In this document: positions 48,601 through 60,694 of the stretch, piece after piece
Layout: every line of letters begins with the position of its first letter
Numbering within the stretch: the first letter of the stretch is position 1
Assembly (NCBI GenBank): GCA_002118135.1
Contig: BDIU01000121.1
Coordinates: 62,001-126,000 of the forward strand
Direction: 5' to 3'
Length of the DNA: 64,000 nt
Source of the DNA: Trebouxia sp. TZW2008
Lineage: Eukaryota; Chlorophyta; Trebouxiophyceae; Trebouxiales; Trebouxiaceae
Notes under the pieces: generated by a model
Seen by the model: only the letters and a program-made list of their open reading frames with translations
The model's database searches: none
Told to the model about the DNA's origin: nothing
Position numbers and translations under genes: made by a program

Positions 48601-51600
48601 AAACTAGGACCCAGCTCTGTGTGAGTAACGACATCAAGCCAGCCACAACCTGTTTGCAGAGAGGCCAGTCACAAGCCTTGTTTTGAAAATGCAATGCAAT
48701 GCTCAACAAACAGGATCTGTGAAATGCATCAGCAGCAGCAAGTCCTGTCCTGACCTGGAAACTGCAGAGACATGCATCACGCCGTGCTGTGTTTTGGAGC
48801 ACATGCTGCTTGCAACGAGCAATGTACAGACACAAGGGGCATGCCTGTAAGTCACAACATCTGCACACCTGCAGCCAGCCTGTGCAATGCTGCTGACTGA
48901 ATTTGCCACTCCACGCAATCCTGGTGACTCAGCTTGCAAGTCCATGCGAAACTGTTGACATAGCTTGCCACTCCACGCAATGCTGGTGACTCAGCTTGCA
49001 AGTCCATGCAATGCTGCTGACCCAGCATGCCAGTCTATGTCATGCTGTTGGCTCAACATGCAGAGCTGCCAGTAAAACCGCCAAGTGGGCAGACAAGCTT
49101 GATACACACAAACGTGCTGTGTGGCAGTCACATGGGAAGTCGCACCTCTTCTCCAATAAGGTGAACACCAGCGCCAGGTTGGACTCACAGAAAGCTGAGT
49201 CAATAGCCATCAACTTGGTGAGCGCAAGCAGTGCTGAGCTGCGCAGATGTGCATGTGCACCCAGCAAGGCCCTGCATAACAGGCAGAAGCCATCCAGCCT
49301 GGCTTGCCAGCATGCCTAAACAATACAGCATTTCCTTGAGCAAGGCAAACAGAAAGCTGAGTCAATGGCCATCAGCTTGGTGAGGGCTAGTAGCTGAGCT
49401 AGTAACAAGCAATGTACCACCCAAGTAAGTCTAGGTTCCAGAGTGAGTCGCGATTCCCAGGGCAAGCCCAAGTGAGCCCCGTCAAACCAGCATGTTTGCT
49501 CTGGTAAGGCATCAGCAGCAACGCTGTAAAGCAGTGCAAGCCAAAAGCAGGCATACAGGTGCATGCAGACTAGGCAGCATGGGTTGAGGCCAAGAGCCGC
49601 CACATGCCAGCCACACTGTGATAAGATGCAACAGGGTGGCACATTAGCAAGTGATCTTAGCCTAGTGGCATTGACCAGTTGCAAATCGAAGTGTCACAGT
49701 TAAACAAAGCAGTTGTAGGGTGCAAGGGGAGACAAATCTTGGCAGCACCTGTTGCGGCAGAGGGCCATGAGCAGGAGAGAATCGAGGCCGCCACACTGTC
49801 TCTAAATCTCGCTTTGAGAGATAGGGGCAATGCTTTATTGATGTGACAGAGTTGCCATGAAAGCAGCTGCAAAGTGCAAGCAGAAGCAGCACCTATTGTG
49901 ACAGAGGGATACTAGCAGGGGAGCATAGCGGCCCACAAGGTTGTGCATGGCCAGGATCTCGCCTTCGGCAGCATCCTTAAGGGCGTCCAGCTCCACATCA
50001 GCTGTCAGGGACCCAACACCCAGCTGGGCTGCTATGTCCTCATCTTCACTGTCATGCCCTGCAAGCATATCATGCAAGAATTGACAGCACTGCAATGTTG
50101 AAACTGTGATGGCTAGCTGGGCTGCTAGGTCTTCAATTCCACTGCCAGGCCCTGCACAGACTTCAAATAGATTGAATGATAGAATGAAAGGGTCCCGTTT
50201 TGTATGCCACACGTTCCTTTTGCTCAATCTGCATATTGTGCCAACAGCAGCTACAGTGTGTAGTCTTACGTCAGATCCCGCTGACAACACACCGCATTTG
50301 CACAGAGCTTTGAGCAGTGTCAAGCGATACATGCAAAAAATTTGTACAATACTGTGCTCAAGGTGCTGTCACTTTGGGCCAACAAGCCCCTGCAGGTACT
50401 TTCGAGCTTGACAGCAGCACACACATCAGTGTTCAAGGTAGGCTTACCTTTTGCAGGGCCAGGCGTAGCGTCAGCTGTGTGCTGAGCTTCAGCCGATGCC
50501 TTCTCTGCATCAGCTCGCTTCCTACGCACCTCCTTCGCCAGCCGCTCGACGTGCAGCTGCACATGATGATATCAAACTTAACTATTGCGATAGGCATGCG
50601 CATGAATATTGTACCATGATAGTGACGATGCATGACGCACTCCAGAACAGGCGCTGAGTGTGTGTGGCACAAGTCCTGTCTTGCCAGGCTGGCTTGTGCT
50701 TGAGTCGCTTTGTAGCTGCACAGACCATCATATTTCACAATTGCCTTTTTGTTCAATCCTTCATGATCTGCTTTTGATTTGTAAGTCCTCACATGCATGA
50801 CTACTCTGATTCCTTCAGAACCCTAATTGAGAACATGTGTGAGGATCTCTCATAAGGGGCAAAGCACTTGTATGTTTTCAAGGCTGGGTCTCGCTGGCAG
50901 CAGGGACAGGCATACTCCACAGTCAGTTTGCAAGATGCATTTGTGATGGGAGCAGGGCTAGGCAAGCTTCACAAATAAAGGATTGGCTCTCCAAGGGAGC
51001 CTACCAGGTGCTGGATGGCCACCTGACCAAGGGCAAAGAGCAACCGACTGAGGCGATTGGCCGAGACTGCACTGTTTATGCTGCTTGATCCTGCCTGACT
51101 CATGCTGTCATCTGCCTCCATGTCTTCATCTACATACACAATGTGTTTGTGGCAATGAACGCTTTGAGATTTCAAGGCCCGTGAAGGGCGTCCGGTATGT
51201 GCACTGTTAGTTTTGACAGTCTTGCACTTGCTCCTGAGCAGGGCTTGCACCATGCACCCAGATGCCGCATCACTCCTGACATGCCTTGTGGATCAGCTTT
51301 AATAGTCCAGATAAAGTATACTTGCAGCAAGGAAAAGCACAAGCACCACTCGCTTGCATTTCTGAAGATTTTGCAAGCAACAATGCCATTTCAGTGCTTT
51401 GAAAACAACAGCCAACCACAACTGTTTCTATTCTAATGATGGAGTGACCCAAGACAACAGCACACCTGTTGCAGCAACAGACCCTTGAGCGCCCTGCAAA
51501 GCTGCCTTGCCCAGTTGAGACACCACTGCCTGAGCTAATTCCTGAGGCGCAGGGTGCAGAGCATACACAGCAGTGACAGCAGCTTCAGCAGCAGTGTACC

Positions 51601-54600
51601 AGGTACTGCTTGGCAGGCTATCTGAGAGCAGAGTGTGTGCCAGTGCCTTGTACGCTGCCTGCATGCTGCTGTGTGGCAGCCGTTCTGGCAGTCTGCTCAG
51701 CTGCGTGAGGGCTATGCAGGCCTGACGAGTGACCAGAGCGTCACCAATGTTGCTGAAACCCACCTGCGGTGAACAGGGTCCTTGAGATAGGTATGTTGCA
51801 ATGCTGTTGTCACTATGAGCATCAATGGTTGTTTTGCAGTTTGGCCTGTGATGTGCTGGTGACAGCTATTGTGCATGTGCATGGACAAAAAGTGGCCCCC
51901 GTGATAAGCTGTGACTTCAGGCGTAGATGCAGCAGGAGCTGCAAGCATTGGACCCCTTACTCTACAAACATATGGGGTCAGGGTAGGGGCTGGAGGCTTT
52001 GTGCCTCTGCTTTCTATGCTATGTAGAGTCTTGATGCAGTGAGTACATACATGTGTTTTTTGCTGCATAATGTCAAACAACATCAAGCGTGGATGGAAGT
52101 AGCGACCGTGTCACAGTTGTAGGTGATTCTGCTGTGACATGATCAAGCCTTGTATGACAAGTTGAGGTGGTGAGCACCATGAGCAGCACGTCCAAGCGTT
52201 CAGCAATCAGCTGAAGCTGTTTCACTTTAGCAATCACCATGCACGCAGGTGACTCGCATCTGGAATGCCTGCTGCTCAAACATGGTCACTTGTTTTTGGA
52301 TCTTGTCTGCAATACATGCCTTGAGCAGCAGGTCCAGGCGTTCAGCAACCAGGTGGGGCTGCTTCATGGCTGCCATGCTGATGACTGCTAGGCTGCTGCG
52401 CACCTCCTGCAGCTTGCCATCATCACGTCCTTGCTGCACATTATACTTGTTTTCTCAGTGCAAGAAGTACTTGCAATTCAAGCATGCAGAAGTTGTTGAC
52501 ATGCAAGTTCAGCAGGAGCGATGACCTATTCAGGTATACACAAAGGCCTGCACAATCCTGTCAGACAAAAGTTGCGGTTGTTCTGATGAGGGGCATTCTG
52601 CCGTGTGAACATCCAGGTATGACTTCGCTACTTTGGCACAATGCATCATTCTCATGCATTGAGTCCATGCACCGTTTAGTGCAAAGCGTGTGCTTGTGCG
52701 AGAAGGATGCGCCTATGTAGAGTTTGCAATTGGCTATGCATGCGTTAGCTAAGGCAGTGACCCACATTCGCTACAAGCTGCTCATGTGCATTTGAGCACA
52801 AAAACCACAGCGCCTTCAGGGTCATTGGCTTGAGCAGGCCTCTTGTCATCAGCTGCCCTACCACCTCCTCCAGCGCTCCTAGCTCACCTGCAGTGCAGGC
52901 CCCTTGAAGAGGGAGCATCTCGGGACAAACGGAAACAAACTAGCGTAAAGGACTCATTGGACATGGTAATGCAGCAACATGTGATGCTTTAGCAACAGCA
53001 TATCAGATTTGCAAGCAGATTCTCTTGCTGTGGGACAACAGCACTGCTTTGTAGGCAATGAATGCTATGCTTCAGCAGGATGTGATGGTACAGTCCAACT
53101 GATATTGGGCAACAGGAAGTCGTCCTGACCCAATGTACAAGCTGTTGGACTGATCATCGCTGCCTTGGTACGCTCACAATACACCCCTTGTGCTGACTGT
53201 CCACTGTATGCAGACTTTGGGAGCTCTTAGCAGTCAGACATGGCTTGGCAAGTTTGCAAACGCTAAAAAGAGCTCACCCAGTGAGGACCCTTGCGCCAGG
53301 GCTACAAGGTTTTCTGCTGCCTTCCGAGGATCCATGAAACTGCCTGTAGTGTCCTTCAAGTACAGCTCCTCCACAGCGTTGACAACAGCGTCCTTCACAC
53401 CTGCATGTATGGCAAGCTAGTGCTGTCCTGTCTGTCTTTGGTGTTGAGTGCCAACGCTCTGCTGCTCTTGCATCAGCCTGTCTTGGCTTGAGGGCACAAG
53501 CAGACCTGTGCACTGGACAACACCTCAAGCAGTCTCAACACACCCTGATTTGTACCCACGCACTTTATGAGCTTCTTGACTTGCCAAAGCGCTTGCATGC
53601 AAATCTAAAGGCATCTAATATTGTGTCACATAAGGCTGTGAGCAGCATCGCATCTTAACAGGCTGTGCAGGGAAGGGACATTGTCATGACCATAAACCCA
53701 CAACAAACATTGAAGAGGGCTGTCAAGAGACAGACACTGCTGAAATGGTGCAGGTTGCTAGAGTTAGGTAGCAGAACAGACCTTGCTCCTGAGAGAACAT
53801 CAATGGCAGCATCTTGCGGATTGCTGCCTGGGACCCTCGGATCTGCATAATGAGGCATCTTCAATATGACAATGACCTTGTGGCCCACTACTGCTGGTAT
53901 GCAAGCTCACATACTGACATGGCATAGCTTTCACAGGCACTGCAGGTGTGCAACCTTCCCGTAGACAAACTGTTCAGCGCCTGCTTGAAGGTGCTGCAGG
54001 GACAAACAGCAACAGTGTGATGCTTCAGCAACATGCTACAAGGACAAACAGCTACATGCAATCACGATACATGCTGCCATCACAACAGCATTGGCTCTCA
54101 ACAGGCTGAGGGTTGAAAGTCAGGGCAGACTCATGCAGCATCTCCTGCCTGTCCAGTGAGCAAATGTTCTCAGCAGCATGCTGCTGCCTGATGCACACCT
54201 GAAACTTGTGACAGTAGATGAGCAGCGTGATGGCTTCTTGGACGTCTGTCATTGTTGAAGATGCCAGCAGCTGAGTCACAACTGATAGTGACTGTGACAG
54301 CACCCGGATGAACTGCACACCAGTCTGCAGTGATGCCACTATGGCCCTGGTCTCTTCTAGGGTTCGCCCAAAGCTACTGAGTCTTGGAGGACCTTCTGCA
54401 TGGCATAGTAGTGCTGATATGGTCAACTGCCCAGCTGAGTGTTGACTAGACCTCTTTGCACATCAAAGTTGATAATTGCGTGCTTTGCTTATTACAGATG
54501 CAGGTCAACCGCAAAGTCCTGCCATCAGAAAATTGCATGGAATGCGGGCATTGCATAATTAGTTGATGGCAAAAGAGCTCACAGACAGGCGCTTGTCACT

Positions 54601-57600
54601 GCAATTGTGGGCTTGCGATTGCAGGCAGCTTGCAGCAATCTTCAGGACAAAGACAGAGAGCTTGCATCTGCCTGCCTTGCTGACTGTCACAACATGTGTA
54701 TGGACAGCTCAAACAGCATTGAACAGCTTTGATGCAACAGGCATTTGTGTCTCACCTGCAGGCGCTTCCTGATCTTGTCCCTCAGCGAGTGCGCTGTCCA
54801 CCTGCATGTCTTCCCCAGATGCAGGCCCATTGGCTTCAGGCCTGCTATTGCGGTTTGCAGAAATCTCCTGATCTGAGTCAGCTGACAAGCCAGGCTCGGT
54901 GCTGTTGACTGCAGCTGCTCCGGTCCTGCCCTCTGTAGGTGGAGGCTGCAAATCTGGCTGCAGTTGGCCTTCTGCCCATTCAGCTGGGTCTGCATCTGTT
55001 TGGCTGGGCTGCATCTCCTGTTGACCAACAGCAGCTCTCAGAATAAACAACGCTTAACAGCAAGCACAACAGATTGCTAAGCGCATTCCAGTACAGTGTG
55101 TAAAGTCGCTCCTGACTTCAGAAGGCTTGCCATGACAGCAATAACATGTGCATGAAGCAGGTAGCATAGGTTGGCAAAATGATGGCATGACTTGACATGC
55201 TTCATGACTTTCTGAATCGGGATTTTGTACAGAAGTCAAGTTCTCTTGTGTTGAATCACCACAACACCAGCTTTATTCGGGACGACCTGAAGCCTTTGCA
55301 TGAGCAAAAGTGGACAAGAGTTATGATTACCTGCAGCTCCTTCTTTTGCTGCTCAAGCGCAGCAACTACACCTTCTTCAGGCAAGAACTGGTTGAAAGGG
55401 TTGAAACACAGCAGCTTGGACAGCAATTGCAGAGTGCACTTGCGCACAATTGCTGCCTTGTCTTCCAATCTACCTGCAAAGCATGCACAGCATAGCAGTC
55501 TCATCTGTGCTTGGGTGAGTTGTATACTCAGGTACTTATGGTGCATCAGCATAATGCATGCCAGTCCTGCTATGAATTGCAGAGCATGTGTGAGTCGCAA
55601 AAGATGATGCAATGTGGTTGAGAGCAAGGTTGCATGCAGCCTTCAAGTCAATCTCAAGGCCACAGTTGCAGAACACCATGCATGCTTGCATTGGTTGAGA
55701 AGTCCACTTCCAGCTTATTGAGAGCGAGTCACACAACGGTGCCAGACGGATGAAATGCAGCTAACAACATCACAATGCATCTAATCACAACTCTAGCTGA
55801 CTAGCTGTGAAGTTGAAACTGTAGCAGCAATAGTGCATAGCTGCAAGGTGTGCACCTACAGCAATCTCTGTTACGCAGACCCAGTGACCCAAGGGAACAG
55901 CCTTCTTCTCAGCAAGGTGAGCCCAGGTCTGCAGAACTCTGGCTCTGGTGTAGGCATTCTGGTCCCTGACTCGGTCCACAAGTGTCTGCAGGAGCTGCTG
56001 CTTTGATCTCAGACGTGCAGCAGTACCTACAAGGGAAGCAGACAATCTTCACAGATGAGGCCAGCCAGCAATTTGTAGCTTGGGTAGACTGACAATAGAG
56101 CCTTTGGGAGCAGCTATCACACATGTGAAGTCTCTGCTCGAAAGGATAACATAGTATGACAGACACAGCTGAGTTTATGCGTCTGTGCTCAAGGTCAAGG
56201 TAAGGATTTTGTCTACAGGCATTGCAGCCTTCAATTGCTAATGGAATGCTGTTTGCAGCATCCACAGGAAGCAAGGCTTGGCAGCCATTGCAGGATACAG
56301 CAACACATGTAGTCACAGCAAACAAAAACTCTGCATTTCTAGGACTGGATGCACCTTGTGCATCTGCGCCACTGGCAGAGGGTGCAACAGCTCTGTGAAT
56401 GAGGTGGCCAATGGCTGTGACAATGGCACTTCTGATGGGATAAGCCTTCCCACCCAAATGTGGCGCCAGCAAGCTAATGTTGCTGGCTACCACAAGCGGC
56501 AGCCTGTGACAAACAGATCTCATCCTGATGCATGCAAGAAAAGCGAAGAGAGCCGTCCAGCTTAACGTGGTGCTTTGTTATATGTGTTCGAACTAGTCTG
56601 CATGTGTTCGGACGCTCTTCAGCTGATAAATTTGATGTCATGGAGTTGCAGCTCTGCTTCACTCACATCACATGTAAAAAGGCGCAGAGGTAGGTGCAGA
56701 TAGCTTGCATGCATAACAGTAAAAATGAGCTTGTCTTCTTGAAAACATGCACAGAGCGAAAGCATTGGCCTGATGTAACCTGACCTGTCAGATAGCTCAG
56801 CAATGAAGCCAGCAACGCTCCGCACTCCAGCTGCATCTGCTTGTTGTTGCTGCTCATACATGCTGGGCTCCACAGATGACACTTCACGCAGCATCTCCAC
56901 TGCCTGTCATGCAACACGCACTGCAATCTCACAAGTGGTTTGTGGCCAAAAGGGATGAGCACTCCAGGCAAGTCCAGCTTGTATTTGCACCAGTTGCAGG
57001 GTAATTGCATGCAAGAAATGGCTTGTGCTGCTCCCAACAGTTTTTGGCAGGCGTTGCACAGAAACACAGCGCAAATTTCAAATGAGACGTGAGAAACAAT
57101 GTCTACCATTGATGATGAGCCAAGCATGTTTACGTATGGCTTGTATTGCATCAAAGCATGCGCACAACAATGTCTGGTGGTGATGAAAGGCATACAAGCT
57201 GGTTGTCTCCAAACTGCTGAGCGGCAAACTCAGCCAGCTCAGCGCACATGACTGACATGTGCTCATCCTTGTTGAGCATATCTGTCAGCACTGCCAGCAG
57301 CTGATCCAGTTGCTTGTAGCGCAAGGCGCAGCATGAAAGGATCCGGAATGCGCCTTCCTTGGTGGCTGTGGCTTTTGCTCCTGATGCAGAGCTCATAAGC
57401 AGGATGGCCTGCATTGTAGAGCAAAAAAATTTCAAGTGTACAGAATGATTCTGATAAGTGTACAGAGAGGACATCATGATATTTACTTGGTCATGACATG
57501 GTCAGGGGTGAAACCTCATGCAGCAGGCAGATTGATGATGCAAATTTCAGTGCTCATGCAGCCGTGCATCTGTATAATGAAGTGTGCCAGCAGCACTTGT

Positions 57601-58434
57601 GTCAGTGCAATAAGCATTGCTGCTTACTGCTTGGGTCCATCGCACTAGAAACGCTTCCTCTGGATTGTTGGCGTGACAGAGCTGCCAGAAGTCAACTTCG
57701 CTGAGCTTTGCCAGAGTTTTAGCAATTTTGTCTTTGTTTGCATCCCAGTCCCATTGGCTGTCAAGCTGTGTGGCCTTTTTTGCTTTGCTTCTGCCCTTTG
57801 CTGCTGGTGCTGTTGCCGGCGCTGACTTGGCTGCCTCCTTTGCTTGCTGCTCTGCTTGGCCAATGATCCAATGCAGGAAGAATGTGTATGCCTTGAGGGC
57901 ACTGTAATGCTGCTCAGCCACTGCATCTTTGTCGGCTGTATCATCACGTGATGCCAGCAGAGCTGAGGCTGATGCAGTGAGTATTGACAGGCTGGTACAG
58001 AGGCTGTCTACCAGATGTGTCTGTGCCAGAGCTGGCAGGCTGCAGAAATCTCTGTTACAGCAAAAGCAGTTTCAGATTTTCAGGTGCCATGCACCAGTGC
58101 AGGCACGAGTACGTCAGCCATTCTGCAGCAACTGCAGCTGTTGCAGCGTACCTGATCAAGCAGTACACATTGTCAAACTGTTGCTGCTGTCTGATACACA
58201 GTGCAGTGTTGTTGATCAGATCATACACTACTCCTGCACCCAACACCCTGCTCGTCAAACCAGAGTGCTTAGGCTGCAATTTTTCAGGAAGAGTTGAAGC
58301 GCACCGTCTGCTAGGGACTGTATGCTCTCAGCGTCCAAGCTGGCGACAGCAGTGTTGGTTTGCACCGCAAGGTACGTATCATCAGAAGCGTTCAGCAAGT
58401 CCTGAGGATGAGACGGGACTCTGAACGTTTTCAT
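42647..58434 (-). CDS. CAP-D2: Condensin complex subunit CAP-D2 (Cnd1/NCAPD2)
   Basis: A HEAT-repeat subunit of condensin I, needed for mitotic chromosome compaction. Likely start: ATG at 58434 (MKTFRVPSHPQDLL). Matching exon stretches in order include HYSALKAYTFFLHWI (about 57860), LSCCALRYKQLDQLLAVLTD (57320), GGKAYPIRSAIVTAIGHL (56440), DQNAYTRARVLQTWAHLAEK (55950), LEDKAAIVRKCTLQLLSKLL (55460), NRLSRLLFALGQVAIQHLV (51040), LTKLMAIDSAFCESNLALVF (49200), RSNLVIALGDLAFRFPN (48370), VLTHLIMNDMMKVKGHIARM (47800), LAHLFFHELAQKNYK (47700), EKQVDCLMEKLCLRFQ (47290) and WRNIGFCLGQLSIGEKG (46540). The tail (45860-42647) is low-complexity Ala/Gln/Ser/Glu with basic patches. I joined it because the splice phases agree (44046 to 43566, then 42827), but it could belong to a separate gene. 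At least about 24 exons; not every splice was fixed. Confidence 0.85.
43683..43995 (-). mobile_element. Two copies of the dispersed 65-bp element in a CAP-D2 intron
   Basis: 43915-43995 and 43683-43750 both match the element at 1936-2035, in reverse orientation and about 235 bases apart. In the nearer copy the frame QAQQAQLDTYRSNRLSPNQF is intact and runs on from the upstream exon frame, but a good donor at 44045 with a matching phase suggests it is spliced out. Confidence 0.6.
45925..45972 (-). repeat. Decayed copy of a CAP-D2 exon edge (5' side)
   Basis: GTCCTCAAAAGCCTCAATGC (+ strand) repeats GTCCTCAAAGGCCTCAATGT at 45780, which codes for DIEAFED in the functional exon 45856-45656. The copy lies upstream of that exon. 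Confidence 0.65.
46318..46372 (-). repeat. Decayed copy of a CAP-D2 exon edge (3' side)
   Basis: CACCTGGAAGGAGGTGAGAA with AGGCAGTCCT (+ strand) parallels TACCTGGAAGAAGGTGAGGA with AGACAGTCCT at 46428-46475, the end of the exon coding DCLADPPVLTFFQ. Confidence 0.65.
46630..46745 (-). repeat. Two decayed copies of a CAP-D2 exon edge (5' side)
   Basis: CACTGCTTGCGCTGCTGCAT with GTGCAGCC (46640-46672) and AAGCCAATATTCCTCGATTG (46714-46733) echo the functional edge AAGCCAATGTTCCTCCACTG with CTCCTACATGTGCAG at 46540-46580. Confidence 0.55.
47112..47195 (-). repeat. Decayed copy of a CAP-D2 exon edge (3' side)
   Basis: GACCTGGGCGGCTTGGAAGC with ACAGGCACAGCTTCT (+ strand) repeats GACCTGAGTGGCTTGGAAGC with GCAGGCACAGCTTCT at 47264-47300, about 145 bases away. 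This is the end of the exon coding EKLCLRFQATQ. Confidence 0.75.
48890..49060. repeat. Intronic minisatellite in CAP-D2
   Basis: Tandem units built on GGTGACTCAGCTTGCAAGTC and CACTCCACGCAATGCT occur about three times with a period near 55-60 bases. Confidence 0.75.
49340..49405 (-). repeat. Decayed copy of a CAP-D2 exon edge (5' side)
   Basis: AGAAAGCTGAGTCAATGGCC with ATCAGCTTGGTGAG (+ strand) repeats AGAAAGCTGAGTCAATAGCC with ATCAACTTGGTGAG at 49190-49225, coding ALTKLMAIDSAFC. The copy lies upstream of the exon. Confidence 0.8.
49740..49800 (-). repeat. Decayed copy of a CAP-D2 exon edge (3' side)
   Basis: GTTGCGGCAGAGGGCCATGA with GCAGGAGAG (+ strand) parallels ATTGTGACAGAGGGATACTA with GCAGGGGAG at 49896-49925, the exon end coding APLLVSLCHNR. 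Confidence 0.6.
50105..50165 (-). repeat. Decayed copy of a CAP-D2 exon edge (5' side)
   Basis: GCTGCTAGGTCTTCAATTCC with CACTGCCAGGCCCTGCA parallels GCTGCTATGTCCTCATCTTC with ACTGTCATGCCCTGCA at 50028-50065, the exon start coding GHDSEDEDIAAQLG. Confidence 0.7.
52150..52260 (-). repeat. Decayed copy of a CAP-D2 exon edge (3' side)
   Basis: The - frame still reads KQLQLIAERLDVLL, parallel to the functional KQPHLVAERLDLLLKACIAD at 52310-52370. It lies downstream of the exon. Confidence 0.75.
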
Positions 58435-58805
58435 GGAACACAACAAAGCCAACCCGACTCAGGCAATGTGCCCGGTCAACGTGTGCGGGACGCAGCTGGT
58501 CAAGACGTTGCTCGGATCGTTATCACAGCAAACCAAGCCTGCAGTTTGAATTTCCCGCGGTTCTACTTCTCCTTCTTCTGTTGCTCAAGTCACTGCTGGT
58601 GATACTTGGCAAGAGTTCTCGGCCCCATCGTATACCCTGAGACTTGCTCAAGTCGACAGTATCAGCACTCCTTCATGCACAAAAGCCATCTCTGAAACTG
58701 GAAGGACCAAGGCATGACTGGCTTGACAGATCTCTGAGCCAGTTGCTGAGGGACTTGCGAACCAGTCAGGCGTGCGTTGCATGACGCGTCAACAGCCAAG
58801 CGTAT
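58435..58805. promoter_or_regulatory. Shared upstream region of CAP-D2 and GT32
   Basis: These 371 bases lie between two divergent start codons and must contain both promoters. I identified no defined element. Confidence 0.4.
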
Positions 58806-59834
58806 ATGATTGTCGGCAAAGGCCAGTTGTGTGCATATGTGCTGGGAATCGTTTCGGCCCTGACTGTAGTCGTCGTTGTGGTGTGCCTCAAAAGCAACAC
58901 TGCGGTGTGGGCATACAGCGGCAGCCCCAGCTCGACTATTATAGCAAACAGAGATGCACGTCATGTCAATGAGCAGTTGACCAACTCATCAGCTGATATA
59001 CCACATATTGTCCACCAGTCTTGGGTCAACGGCTCTGTACCAAAGTACTATAGTGCTTGGCGGCAAAGCTGGGTCAAAAACCATAAACATTGGGAGTTTA
59101 AGCTGTGGACAGATGAAGATAACCATGTGCTGATCAAGGAACACATGCCATGGTTTCTGTCTCGCTATGAAGCATATGATGAGCCTGTCATGAAGGCAGA
59201 CTCTGTGCGTTATCTCTACATGTACAGGTACGCACCTTGCAAAGGTGCTTGCATGTGTGACCATCTGAGTACATGTACTACTGATCCCTCTCAACTTGCA
59301 ACCTGCCACATGCAATGCAAGACTTGCTGATGCTCATGCCTTGCTGCCCGTAGATATGGAGGTGTATATGTCGATCTAGACTTTGAAAGCCTCAAGCCCT
59401 TAGATAGTCTGCTGAAAGATCAGCAAGTCCTGCTCGGAACTTTGGGACCCAATTGTCCCCCAGAGCACAGCATACCCAACTCCTTCATGGCCAGTGTCCC
59501 AGGCCACCCTTTCTGGATGTTTTGTTTTGCAAGAATGCTGTCAGCAAACATTGGGCACAAGTCAATAGGCAGCTATGTAGAAAGAATGACAGGCCCAATC
59601 ATGCTCAAGGAGGCGCTGGATGAGTACAGACACATGCAGAATCAAGCTGGTGTCAACAAGGGATTGGATATCACAATATTGCCACAACAACAGGTGTATC
59701 CAATTGTTTGGTCTGATCCAGCGACGCACTATCCTGACTGCAACTGGAATGCTCAAGGCTTCAGCATTGTTGCCTGCCATAGCCATTTTGAAGATGCCTA
59801 CGCAGTGACATATTGGGCACATGGGTGGCGCTAG
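58806..59834 (+). CDS. Type II membrane glycosyltransferase, family GT32 (OCH1/MIPC-synthase-like)
   Basis: A predicted Golgi sugar transferase of 300 aa in two exons, 58806-59227 and 59354-59834, with the frame confirmed by length (903 bases). A short cytosolic start is followed by one transmembrane anchor (about residues 8-28, GIVSALTVVVVVVC), then the lumenal domain. GT32 landmarks are IPHIVHQSWVNGSVPKYY, FKLWTDEDN, KADSVRYLYMYRYGGVYVDLD with the DxD metal-binding motif at about 148-150, and NSFMASVPGHPFW. Family members transfer mannose or related sugars from nucleotide sugars to glycoproteins or inositol-phosphoceramide; the donor cannot be read from sequence. Complete and normal in length for the short GT32 members. 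Confidence 0.88.
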
Positions 59835-60694
59835 CAAAATGAGTGGCTGCAGAAAGGGTTTGCACTCAGGCCCTCAATTGTTGTCATGTCAAGGGTGTTA
59901 CAATTAGCGTTGATGTCTGGTTGACCCTCTGTGATGTATGGCTCTGTGATGTCTCCCTCTGAGATACTTCCTGCTTAATCAATCAGCTCAGCCACATGTG
60001 ACCTCGTGCAGGACGTTGCAGCAAGTTGCTGTGATGTTCTGAGCACGTGCTACTGCAATGCTATATATGTAAAGTGCAGGGTTAATGGTGAAATCATTTG
60101 TGCAGGCGCTTAAACAACGTAGCATTTTCGATGCAACATTTTCTTCAATATCTTCTTCAGCAGGCAGGGTCGAATGTCTGAGACAATACACGTTCAGTAC
60201 ACTGATTGCAGCAAAGCTTAGTCGCTGCAATTTCTACATACTAACTGAGGTTGTGGACGCGCTTCCAGGATCCGATCATCAACAAGTTGAGGCATGAGTA
60301 TGCGCACGACAGAATGTATGTCTTGGCTACTCACGTGTGAGCCTGCGTGTTTTGCTGGCATCCAGGAACTGCTGCAGATGCCTCGCTCAGCTTGCAAATC
60401 TTACGCTGTGGAACTTCAGCTAAGGCCACATGCAGGACCCCTAGCCTGTCAAGGGCTCTGAAGTCATGATGTGCATTTGTTATTCCTGCTTTATCTTCTC
60501 AGCAATACTAATCTAAATACAATGCAAAAAATTAAGGCAACAATCACAGTTGCTGCGCAGGTCCTTGCCATTTCAATGCATGGGCTCTCAAAGTTCAGAC
60601 TGCAAAAGCTAAGTACGGACCACGTCAAGACGACACGGCGTGCGTTTTGGTCTTAAGATGGTACCTTTGCTTGTGCACCAGGCAGCGGAAGCAA
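59835..60694. other. Spacer between GT32 and RBMX2
   Basis: About 860 bases with only short unsupported open frames. It holds the GT32 3' UTR and the RBMX2 promoter. Confidence 0.5.
60069..60073 (+). terminator. TGTAA poly(A) signal of GT32
   Basis: TGTAA lies about 235 bases after the stop at 59834. Confidence 0.3.
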
